Source: Viola odorata
Lineage: Eukaryota; Streptophyta; Magnoliopsida; Malpighiales; Violaceae
Assembly (NCBI GenBank): GCA_963691705.1
Contig: OY829544.1
Span: 36,167,917 to 36,231,916, forward strand
Reading direction: 5' to 3'
Length of the DNA stretch: 64,000 bases
Part shown: in pieces, positions 1 to 9,041 of the stretch
Layout: each line of letters starts with the position of its first letter
Numbering within the stretch: position 1 is the first letter of the stretch
Made by a program: the position numbers and the translations under genes
The notes under the pieces: model-generated
What the model was told of the DNA's origin: nothing
Databases searched by the model: none
What the model saw: only the letters and a program-made list of their open reading frames with translations

Positions 1-198
1 AAAATTCGAACTATTCCCCTTGACCGTTGGTACCATGCTTCCTTTTTGGTCGCTTTAAAGGTTAAGATGAGAATTTTAAATATGCAAGTTTTTTTTTGAG
101 AAAAATGCTCATTTTATTAATTCAGAATGAATATTAGATGTCTTGTCATGACGAAACCCTATGTCTTTTGATCGAAGAGAAGCGTAGTCTGTAAATCT

Positions 199-798
199 CT
201 ATGCGAAGTACATCTTGACAGATTCAGCATTCACTGGTCTCGGCAAATCATCTCCATCCATTGTAGTAAGCCTTAAAGTGTTCCCAGAGAATGCGTGTTT
301 AACCATATATGGACCTTCATACTTAGGGGCCTACTTCCCTCGACCGTCCTCCTGATAAGGAAGAATCTTCTTCAATACTAAGTCTCTAGCTTTGAACTCG
401 CGAGGTCACACTTTCTTGTTATAAGCGGTAGCCATCCTCTTTTGATACAGTTGAGCATGACACATGGCTGTCAGTCGTTTCTCTGAGATTAGGTTCAACT
501 GTTCATACCTTACTCTCGCCCAATCAGACTCTTCCACTTCTGATTCTGCCAAGATTCTAAGAGAAGGAATTTCTACCTTGAGCGGAATCACTGCTTCCAT
601 GCCATAGACTAAAGAATAAGGAGTTGCCCCCGTAGAAGTACGAATTGCTATCCAATAAGCGTACAAAGCAAAAGGAAGCATGTCATGCCAATCCTTGTAG
701 GTGACCACCATCTTCTGAATAATCTTCTTCAGGTTCATGTTTGCTGCTTCGACTGCGCCATTCATCTTTGGATGGTAAGGCGAAGAGTTTCAGTGTCA
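199..798 (-). pseudogene. Integrase C-terminal remnant of element 1
   Basis: The longest open stretch is 765-406 (119 codons). It begins at the end of the integrase core (MNGAVEAAN, holding the expected catalytic Glu of the DDE triad) and continues with the conserved tail including WHDMLPFALYAY and GMEAVIPLKVEIPS. Homology continues in frame past 405 to a terminator at 199-201 through two stops that look like CGA to TGA and TGG to TAG. The HHCC zinc finger and the first two catalytic Asp are missing because the upstream sequence jumps at about 800 to a region equivalent to the PR-RT junction of element 2. Confidence 0.8.
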
Positions 799-1424
799 TC
801 ATCATTAGTTTGGATTCTTGTTTCATCTGAGTACGGTATTTGACTATATTAGGGTAACATCCGACGTATCTTTATACGATCATATGACCACATCCGTGTA
901 TTCTTTGTGGAGCGAAATCAACTTCTCTTATAGAGTTCAAGGTTCTTTGCAATCTCGGTTATCTTTCGATCTCACTGCTTGCCCCCCCCCCCCAAGTTCG
1001 TCTTTCCTAACTCCTCCTAGTGAGGTATTATTCTCTTTTCCGAAATCTCAATCTCATCCTCCATTGCGGCAATTTTCATTATTCTTTTTGTTTAAGACAC
1101 AAGGTATATCATGACAACCCAAACTAATATTTATCCTGGAAATAAATAGAGTGGAAAAAGTAAAAGATATTTGGAATAAAAACTGCATAATTATGGAAAA
1201 AGGGAGCAAAAGCTCTACAAAAGAGTTTGTCCATTTAGGGAACATTAAAACATGCATACGTTAGAAAAAAAGGAAATTATGGAGAGACATCAGGAAGCAT
1301 GGTAGCGGTCCAATTGCACACTAGCTCCCCAGACTTCTTCACGGAAATGGATGAACTGTGAGATGGTTCTTTTTCCAAGAGCGCAAATATGCAAGGCCGA
1401 AACTGCATTGACCTGAGTAAAGTT
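799..1424 (-). pseudogene. Deletion-junction remnant between gag and INT of element 1
   Basis: This interval has no usable ORF. Bases about 880-1080 align with element 2 near 15990-16180, just upstream of and at the start of the RT reading frame. Bases about 1280-1415 align with element 2 near 16430-16560 in the protease-RT linker. Two deletions therefore lie on either side: one removes most of RT, RNase H and INT (equivalent to about 13.4-15.95 kb) and one removes the protease domain (equivalent to about 16.6-17.6 kb). A C homopolymer sits at 981-992. Confidence 0.65.
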
Positions 1425-3251
1425 CTAGTTGATGATCCTTACGGATTCTGTTGTACGATCCCCTAACACATGTTTATTCACCTCTTGCACCTCCTTAGTC
1501 ACTTTCTCATGAACCACCAGACTCTTTCCCTTGGCCTGCCTTTGCTTCTCAACTTCATCGGAAATATCGCACCCGTCACTCCGGGTCATGCCCCCAATAT
1601 TAGCACTTTCCTTCATTACTTGCCTTGCTAGCATAGGAAGACCCTCTTTGATAACATCGACCTCTTTTGCCCCCCGGGTTTTCTCCTCAGCCCGAATGAC
1701 CCCAGAAGCTATCAATTGCTCCATATTCTCCAAGAAAACTGCATAATCCTGGATTTCGTATTTTCTCACCTCGGGGCTAAACAGACAACTATTAGCTTCA
1801 GAATGCTGCGGATGCCCCCCTTGGGTTGGCGCAAAGAAAAACTCTATTCGGGGTAACCCCACTACTGAAGGGGAACGATCACTAGTTTCTCCAACCATAA
1901 CAACATTCGCTTGTCCACCACCGAGGGCATGATTTGGACGGGGATTAGTGGTAGTCTCAAGCCCTTTGGCTAACTCCTCAAAAGAAATCCATCCACACTT
2001 AATCAGATGATTAACTTTCCCCTTAAAGGCAGTACAGTTCTCTAAAGTGTGCCCCACAGCTCCAGCATGATACAGGCATCTAGCTTTTGAATCATACCAT
2101 TTCGGGTAAGGAGGTTGGAGAGGTTGGACCGGAGTTGGCGCAATCCGCCCAGTTGCTAGAAGATACTCGTAGATTTCCTCTAAAGGGACTGGGAGAGGTG
2201 GCAATGGCGCCTGGTTTTGATGATAGCTTTGCTGATTTTTATTGCTCGGGTTTTTTGGGTGGTTATATTGTCTTGGTTGTGGTGGTATTTGAAGTGGGGA
2301 TGGTGAGACAAGTGAAAATGACTCATGGTTTTTTTGCTTCTTTGGTGGGTTAGAGGGTCGTTTGGTTAATTCTTGGAAGGAGATCCCTCCGCACTTGATC
2401 AAGTGATTAATCTTTCTCTTAAAGGCATTACAGTCCTCTAAAATGTGCCCTGGGACTCCCGAATGGTACGCACATGTGACATTAGGATCGAATCTTGTCG
2501 GGTAAGGAGTTCTGAGTGGTCGAGCCGGAATGGGTACAACCCGCCCAATTGTCAGAAGATGCTCATAGATTTCTTCTAAAGGGACCGGAATAGGCAGTAA
2601 TGGCTCCTTGTTCCGACAATAGTTTTGGTTATCTTGGTTATTTGGATGTGGGTCATGTAATCTGGTTTGTGTGGGTTGGGATGATGGATAAGGTGGAGAT
2701 AATGGAGGAGTAACATTAGCAGCAGGCATTGATGAGGAAGGGAAAAAGGTAGGTTGATATAGCGATGGTGAAGGATATGGTGGTGGTGAGGAAAAAGGTG
2801 GAGGTGGGGGGAATGGTTTCCGATGAATTGGTTTGACAACACCTTTCTCCTCTGTTATAACTGTCTTTCCTAACATGATTCCCTGCTCACCCTTGTCAGC
2901 TTGTATTGCCCTTTCTGTAGCAGCCTGAAATCGTTCTTTTAATTCCATTATCCTTTCTCTCAATGTCTTAACTGCTTTAAGATGCTCAGCCATTTTTCGT
3001 GTTTGAAGTCTGGTAGCGTGGAGCTTTTGGGGAATAGTTCGTTTCTTGGAATTTATCTTAACTTTTTCTGAAAACAAAGAGAAAAATAGATGTAAGTTTT
3101 CAGGAATAATAATAATAATAATAATTATAATAATAATAACAGGCAGAAATGCTATCTCAAGGACTCCACTCCGCTTATTCAATTTTTCGGCTCCTCCTTG
3201 ATCTTTCACTTGATACTTTTGAGATTCGGATGGAAAGGAACATGAAGCCAT
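1425..3251 (-). CDS. Gag-derived ORF of element 1 lacking the capsid domain
   Basis: Open reading frame of 608 codons. From the N terminus it has an isoleucine run near residue 40 that translates a (TAA)n microsatellite and is probably not native; a short charged helix (about 85-120); then an abrupt junction at ADKGEQGI, where the retrotrans_gag capsid region seen in element 2 (about 300 residues) is absent; proline-rich spacers; and two modules each containing C-x2-H-x5-H-x4-C (CAYHSGVPGHILEDC and CLYHAGAVGHTLENC). A third C-terminal module has lost its Cys and His ligands. The true start may be the Met near 2992 (MAEHLKAVKTL), matching the start of the element 2 gag, rather than 3251. It probably cannot form capsids. 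Confidence 0.7.
   Translation of the reverse strand: MASCSFPSESQKYQVKDQGGAEKLNKRSGVLEIAFLPVIIIIIIIIIIIPENLHLFFSLFSEKVKINSKKRTIPQKLHATRLQTRKMAEHLKAVKTLRERIMELKERFQAATERAIQADKGEQGIMLGKTVITEEKGVVKPIHRKPFPPPPPFSSPPPYPSPSLYQPTFFPSSSMPAANVTPPLSPPYPSSQPTQTRLHDPHPNNQDNQNYCRNKEPLLPIPVPLEEIYEHLLTIGRVVPIPARPLRTPYPTRFDPNVTCAYHSGVPGHILEDCNAFKRKINHLIKCGGISFQELTKRPSNPPKKQKNHESFSLVSPSPLQIPPQPRQYNHPKNPSNKNQQSYHQNQAPLPPLPVPLEEIYEYLLATGRIAPTPVQPLQPPYPKWYDSKARCLYHAGAVGHTLENCTAFKGKVNHLIKCGWISFEELAKGLETTTNPRPNHALGGGQANVVMVGETSDRSPSVVGLPRIEFFFAPTQGGHPQHSEANSCLFSPEVRKYEIQDYAVFLENMEQLIASGVIRAEEKTRGAKEVDVIKEGLPMLARQVMKESANIGGMTRSDGCDISDEVEKQRQAKGKSLVVHEKVTKEVQEVNKHVLGDRTTESVRIIN
3107..3139. repeat. (TAA/ATA)n microsatellite
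   Basis: Run of ATA/TAA triplets with one T substitution, near the 5' end of the element 1 gag ORF. Read on the minus strand it encodes the isoleucine run of that ORF. Confidence 0.85.
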
Positions 3252-3681
3252 TATACCGACGAGGTTGACGAAAGGAAGCTTCGATTCATTCCCGAGACAA
3301 GAGGGAAAAAATACTAAAGGAAGCTTCTATTCATTCACGAGGGAAGAGGGAAGCTTCTATTCATTCCTGACAACATATATTGACGATTCCTTGATCAAGA
3401 TGGAAGATGGAAGATCTCGTAATTGACAGCCTTTCCTAACCTTTTAACAAGGCAATGGTCCCCGCCCCTTACGTTTCTTTTCCAAAATCCAAACTCAATC
3501 TTGGATCATGAATAATCTTCTTTATCGGTCTCTAGCTGTCAAGTCTGTTTTGCAAGAGAAGAGCTTCAATTCATTCTCGAAATCACAAAGGGAATTTTCT
3601 ATTCATTCCAGGAAATCCAAAGTAAAACACCTCCAAGTACTTGCTCCCATTAAAACGATACAACCGCAACATTAAAATAAA
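3252..3681 (-). other. ORF1-gag spacer of element 1 with recurring GAAGCTTCTATTCATTC motif
   Basis: There is no gene here. On the plus strand the motif GAAGCTTCTATTCATTC, with one or two substitutions, recurs near 3272, 3321, 3351, 3561 and 3595. One copy is also in the equivalent spacer of element 2 near 21030. The family-wide position suggests a function, or a local duplication, in the region between ORF1 and gag. Confidence 0.6.
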
Positions 3682-5433
3682 TCAACATCTTGAGGCTTGA
3701 CTGCTGGTGGAATTTTCTCCCATCTGCTCCATCAAGGCAACCTTCTTCTTCTGCACCTTCGCTTCAACTTCTAAAACCACTACTCGGGCTCGCAAGACTT
3801 GATTCTCTCCATCTATGCTGGTTTTCTCTTTGATGCGATCAGTCAAAATCTCAATCATTGCATCTTTCTCTCGGACCAAAGCGCTTGAAATCTCCCTTTT
3901 ATTGACTTCTTCTTTCAATCTCCTTCTAAATTTTTCATTGGCTATCCTTTGGTTTCTAAGTTTTATTTGTACGTTCTCCCTATCACGTCTCTCTAATTCG
4001 CGTATCTTAAGCTCCAAATCCATCTTGTCAATCAACAGATTATCCCTCTCTTTCATCACCAAATCTCGTTCTTCTTTCACTACTAGTAATTGCTCCATCA
4101 ACTGGGCATAAGCCACATAACTAACCTCCGCATTGGCATGACATTCACCTTCTTCTTCCATAGGCTTCCTATTTTCTGGGAGGGGCAAAACATTTCCAAT
4201 AATCCTGTTCCTCCGCCATTCTGAGTATTCCTTTGTTGGCCGAGTAGGGATAGTATGTCCCTCAAGGCAAAATGGGGTACGCCACTGATTCACATACTGA
4301 TGTAGGGTGTCAGTCTCTTCTGAGTGTGGTGGACTCGAGCTCGGCATACCGAAAGTGGCGGGGATAATTTGCATAATGCAAAATTGGTCAAGGACAAGAG
4401 CTGGGCAATAGGGCACACATCCTCTTGCTCCGATCAATGGGACCCACAATAAGTCCCCACAACTTACAATAGGATTAGCAGCTCGCAACCATTTGGCGTG
4501 TCTGTCGATATCTTCTTCAGAAAGATTCAGGAATCTGCCGACCCAGGCCTCTTTATCTTCCATTTTCCATTTATCCACGGCTACTTCTTGGCCCATTCCC
4601 CCAATGACCTTTACCAAAGGATCCATGCCCAGATAGCTCGGAGAAAACAGAGACTGATTTGGTGCCTGCTTGAAGTGACTGATCAACCATACTGTTAATA
4701 GTTGAGTGCAATAAGTGAACCTTCCCTTTTTAGTCCTTCTACAAAGATCCAAGGAACGAAATGTCTCCGCCAAAATAGCTGTCGTAGGGTTGATCTTATT
4801 TATCTCCATTTCACAAAATACATTGGCTGCTTCAAAGTCGATACAGTTCTTCATATTAGGGAACAAGACAAACCCCATTACGGCGAAGGCTAGAATCCTC
4901 AAACGCTTTTCTCCATAGGACAAATGAAATTGTTCTGCGATATCCGGCCAGCACCAGATATATTTCCCGTCCTTCTGACGAGCTGTGATCCCCACCAATT
5001 GGTCTAGTCTCAGCTTGACATCGGCTGACTTAGAGCGAACGTTTTGGTATATAGATGAAATTGGAGGAGTGAAGTTCAATAGTACGGCATATTCTTCCAG
5101 AGTAGGAGTCAGATCTATTCCTTGGTTGAAAGAGAAGCATCTGTGGTAGGGGTCCCAGAACTTTAGAGCTGCTCGGATACAACCCAAATCAACTTCCACA
5201 CCTATTAGTGTCAGAAGTTTTCCATAGTTTTTCTTAAATTGCATTTCTTCGTCTTTAGTCAACTCATTCCTCAACTTCCTGATCTTAGCAACATCAAATT
5301 CTATCATCTCTACCTTAACCTTAGTTGTGACATCAAGAACAAAACTCTTCCCCAACATGTCCCCTCGCATAGACTGATCGTTGTAGCTCAACTTCCCAAA
5401 AGTATCAAGTGAAAGCATCATGGGTGCCACCAT
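3682..5433 (-). CDS. Ogre/Tat ORF1 protein, DUF7745-like with C-terminal coiled coil
   Basis: Intact 583-codon ORF, first after the leader of element 1. The N-terminal two thirds (about residues 30-400) resembles the plant DUF7745/plant-mobile-domain-like proteins often annotated in legume and other genomes: note FWDPYHRCFSF, LTPTLEEYAVLL and RILAFAVMGFVLFP. Residues about 440-575 are highly charged with heptad-like leucines (RELERRDRENVQ), a probable coiled coil. An ORF upstream of gag is characteristic of Ogre-type elements; its role is not established. Element 2 carries the same protein in broken form, so this copy shows the full length. The start chosen is the Met at 5433, equivalent to the Met at 24943 in element 2. 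Confidence 0.8.
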   Translation of the reverse strand: MVAPMMLSLDTFGKLSYNDQSMRGDMLGKSFVLDVTTKVKVEMIEFDVAKIRKLRNELTKDEEMQFKKNYGKLLTLIGVEVDLGCIRAALKFWDPYHRCFSFNQGIDLTPTLEEYAVLLNFTPPISSIYQNVRSKSADVKLRLDQLVGITARQKDGKYIWCWPDIAEQFHLSYGEKRLRILAFAVMGFVLFPNMKNCIDFEAANVFCEMEINKINPTTAILAETFRSLDLCRRTKKGRFTYCTQLLTVWLISHFKQAPNQSLFSPSYLGMDPLVKVIGGMGQEVAVDKWKMEDKEAWVGRFLNLSEEDIDRHAKWLRAANPIVSCGDLLWVPLIGARGCVPYCPALVLDQFCIMQIIPATFGMPSSSPPHSEETDTLHQYVNQWRTPFCLEGHTIPTRPTKEYSEWRRNRIIGNVLPLPENRKPMEEEGECHANAEVSYVAYAQLMEQLLVVKEERDLVMKERDNLLIDKMDLELKIRELERRDRENVQIKLRNQRIANEKFRRRLKEEVNKREISSALVREKDAMIEILTDRIKEKTSIDGENQVLRARVVVLEVEAKVQKKKVALMEQMGENSTSSQASRC

Positions 5434-5983
5434 TGAATGAATAAGCAGGATGGGTCTCTGTTAAAAAGGAATTTATATATTAGTAAATTAAATAGGTAAA
5501 AAAAAATATATACGGAGCAAAGGATGGGTTAAAAATAACAAGGACGAGAAGAAATTAGTAATATTGGAAAATATACAAGCGATATATCATGGCAACAGTG
5601 AAGCAAATTGGAACATATACATACGATCATGATGCATATGCTGGGGTGATTTCAACTACTTCTAACTGGCTGAAAGGCTCCCGGACGATACCATAGAAGT
5701 GGTCCCTCAGTAAATGGGTACGTGATTGCTTACCGAAACATTAAAGAATCGGGACGCTCACCCATTTAGGGGTTCTAGTCCGAGTTTGGTTTCATGAAAG
5801 CTTACGGGAACATGTGCCCCAGGGCTTCACTAATTACCAACCTAATCTTATTTGGGAAGGGCCCGGCGGCAGGGCATTATGCGTGATGCGAGTGAGAAGG
5901 CAACAATTGATATCAAAGCGGGTAAACAAATAAATAACAACAATAAACACCTCAAGCAAATAATTCCGGCTTCGACCCTAAAG
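5434..5983 (-). other. 5' leader of element 1
   Basis: Untranslated leader between PBS and ORF1. It holds no gene. Bases about 5660-5712 match a block in the leaders of element 2 (25117-25165) and element 3 (about 62275-62330): on the sense strand, a block including GGTATCGTCCGGGA followed by AGCCAGTTAGAA. Confidence 0.7.
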
Positions 5984-6001
5984 TCCCCAGCGGAGTCGCC
6001 A
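5984..6001 (-). other. Primer binding site of element 1
   Basis: On the minus strand this reads TGGCGACTCCGCTGGGGA, three bases after the LTR end (ACA). The TGG start pairs with a tRNA CCA end. Position and sequence fit the Ogre-type PBS, usually attributed to tRNA-Arg. The tRNA identity is from memory of the family. Confidence 0.8.
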
Positions 6002-6004
6002 AAC

Positions 6005-9000
6005 TGTCGCACCGTCGCGAGCGAAATTCGGGACGAATGAAAAACACATAACAATGAAGTCGCCACCCTATTTTTCTAAGGTTTAGGGAAACCTAAAAAG
6101 TTTGTAAAAGAAAGAAAATAAAATAAAAACTAAGGCACAAATAAAAGGGTCTAAACCCGAGAACTACGGTTCGGGGTCGGTTTATGGACTTGGGAAGGTG
6201 CGAGGCACCCAAGTCTCATCCTAAAAAGGTTACCGGTTCTAAAAAGAGGTGTTTTAAAATCATGTTAAAAACAAGTAATTTGGGGCCCTCAGGGGGGATC
6301 GTCGCTTTAATTCTTTAGTTGGTTCGGTTGATTTTATCCTAATTATTGTCGAGTTGTTAAAAAGAAAATAAACATTTTATCCTCTAAAAAAGAAAAAGGT
6401 CGGTTTGCATACCTATTCTGGTTATATTTAATCGAGTTCAAAAATTAGTCAGATTACATGCAAGATTGATTAAGTGAAATTACTACCATTTTATTATTAA
6501 TCTTTACTAAAGCGACGACCCTAGTAAATCATAGACGAATCACGGCGATCGAAATCACTATCATCACAGATGAGTTACTACATCATCGGGCAAATGCATA
6601 TGATTAATCCTATTTACTAGGTGATTCTAAGCATGCATAGACTAGCAAAGTACCATTTATATGAATGCGAGAAAACACGTTGAAAAGAGAAAAACTGGGA
6701 AGTAGGGTCGAAGCCGCGCACATAACACATTCGTCAAAGATAACATTAATACATCCATGTGCATAAAGTAAATATCAAGGGATTGCTAAATTTAAACGAT
6801 CACGCAACATTAAAGATTTAAATCTCATTTTAAAAGGTAGCTCTAATGATAAGGGGGATTAAATATGGAGGTATTTTCTACGAGTTGGGCTTAGGGCCCA
6901 TTTACTATCTTTCCGCTTTCAAATGATTATTTTCTTTGGTGATTTACTATCCAATAATTTTAGAGGGAACCTGAGTTATTGGAAAAGATTTAAATCCTAT
7001 TGTTTTGATTACTACTTTGTTTATTTTTTCTTTGATTGATTTTATTCATTTTTTATTTTTAGGGATTTATTTAAGATTTGAGGATTTTAATAATTAATAA
7101 TCATGCAATTAAATTAATGCGTGATGTTTAATTACTAATCCTATTTTATTTCAATGTATTTAATAAAATGTTAAGTAATTACTAAACCTAGTTCGTTCAA
7201 GCAAGGGTCCATTTGATATTACTAAGTTGAAAGTTATTAATCTAATTGATCATCATGTAAATGGATTCGTTTTAATCCTAATAATTATAATCATGCATGA
7301 TAACGACTAAAGAATACATCTCTTCGAGCGGATACCTGCATCACAGATCGGTTAGTAGCACAAAGCATAAATAACTAAATATTACAAGCATGCATACGAG
7401 CAATACGAACAAATAAAAACTCCTGATGGGCCAGCCTAACAACCATCAGCCCATCTTCTCTTCCTTCTTCCTAATGGGCCAGCCTATTGCTCTAAATAAA
7501 TAACACAACTCTCCTTTCTTTTCTTCTTCTCAGCAGGCCCAAGCCCACAAACAAACCATAGGAACAAATAAACACAAAAAAAAACCTAAACCCATCATTC
7601 CTTCTTCTTCTCTTCTGCCGCCGGCGGCTCCAACTCCATTCCTTCTTCTCTATGTTCGGCCGCCGGCGGCTAACCCATCGTCAATCCGAAATCCCCTGCA
7701 AAACGAGCACAAACACAACAGCAAGGCAAGCACAAAAAAACAACAATCAAACTAGATAAGTAAGAAGTAAGAAGTTACAGAGGTGCTGCCGGTCCGGGAA
7801 AGAGAGCGAACGTGGTAGAGCAGCGGCGGCGACGAGGACAAATCGGACGGCTGCTGGGGTGGAGCGCGGTGGCCGGAGCAGTGGGTGGAACGTGGTGGCC
7901 GGAGTGATGAATCGGGATTGTGAGGGAGAATGAAAGGTGATGTTGATTTCCTGTGGTTTAATTTAATTTGGGTAGCAGAGGTGTTGCGAAGAGGGGAGTT
8001 TTGACTTAGGATTTTGTGGATTGGGTGGTTGGATTGGTTAATTGATTTGGTTTATTGATGGTGATCGGTTAATTGGGTGAGGGAGAGGGATTGATTTCGG
8101 GAGAGGGAGATGAGAGTATTTGGTTTCGGGAGAGGGAGAGGGACTGTGGTTTTTTGGCAGTGGGCTGATTTTCGAGCGGTAGTGATCGGGCTTAGGTGGA
8201 AATTATGCTGATGAGGCCGAATGTGAGAGAGAGTTGAAATATATTTGGTGGTCGTTTGGGTTTGGAATTTTTGCAGGGTGAGAGTGAGGCGAATTGAGAG
8301 AAAGTGAGGGTTAAGATGGGTTTAGTATTGGGCAGCGAGGATGAAGAGAGGAGAAATAGTTGATGTTTGTTGGTGATCGTGTGGAATTGGGATTTTTGCA
8401 CAGTGAGAGTGAAATTGAGAGTTGGAATTTGGCAGGGGGGTAATTTTGCCTCTAGGATCAGTCTCCTCCTCTTGCAAAGGATTTGCTCTTAATTTATAGA
8501 GGGTGAGGTACATTGAGGAGGTAGGGGTCCGGTCATGGTGATGAGAGAAGGGATTGAGATTAATTCAAATGTTTGTCAGAGATTTTTGAAGAAAAATTGG
8601 AAGAATGAGCGGGGTTCATGGGATCTGCTTTGACAAATGGAGAGGAGAGCCGGCTCTCTCAGATTTTCTTTTGAAAACTGAGGAAAAGAGCCGTTTGTGT
8701 CTGATTCCCTTTGACAATGGGAGAGGTGAACAACCTTTATCAGATTTCATTTGAAAAATGAGGAAGAAGAGAGGTGGTTCGGTGATCATGGGTATTTATA
8801 TTATTTAGTTCGAGCTAACGGTCCGATAAACCGATAAAAGCTCGAATAAAAATACGAACAAAAAATAAAATAAAATAAGAAGATACGAAAAAATAAATAA
8901 TGGTAATAATAATAATGATAATAATAATAATAATACTTGACAATATAATTAACAATAATTATGGACGATAAAATAAAAATAAAAATGTGGGTATGTTATG

Positions 9001-9041
9001 ATATGGTAACGATTACTCATGTAAAAAATCGGGTAGCAACA
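6005..9041 (-). repeat. 5' LTR of element 1 (about 3.04 kb)
   Basis: On the minus strand it begins TGTTGCTACCCGA at 9041 and ends GCGACA at 6005. Both ends match element 3 (59612 and 61942), and more loosely element 2. The U5-side third contains blocks shared by all three elements, such as GAAGTCGCCACCCTA and GGTTCGGGGTCG on the plus strand. Two GCCGCCGGCGGC palindromes lie near 7617 and 7663. It contains no gene; short ORFs at 8192-8513 are not supported. Confidence 0.8.

Larger units (their letters stand above)
1..9041 (-). mobile_element. Tat/Ogre-lineage Ty3-gypsy retrotransposon 1, internally deleted, truncated by window edge
   Basis: Reading leftward on the minus strand the element has an LTR (9041-6005), PBS (6001-5984), leader, ORF1 (5433-3682), a shortened gag (3251-1425), a short remnant matching the PR-RT junction (about 1420-800) and an integrase tail (about 798-199), then the start of a 3' UTR. 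Against element 2 it lacks the capsid domain, the protease region, and RT catalytic core through most of integrase. An upstream ORF1 is a known trait of Ogre-type elements. The 3' LTR would lie left of base 1. It cannot transpose alone, but ORF1 and the reduced gag are still open. Confidence 0.85.

Noticed and set aside
818..1114. 98-codon plus-strand ORF
   Set aside because: Antisense to a deletion-junction remnant of element 1.
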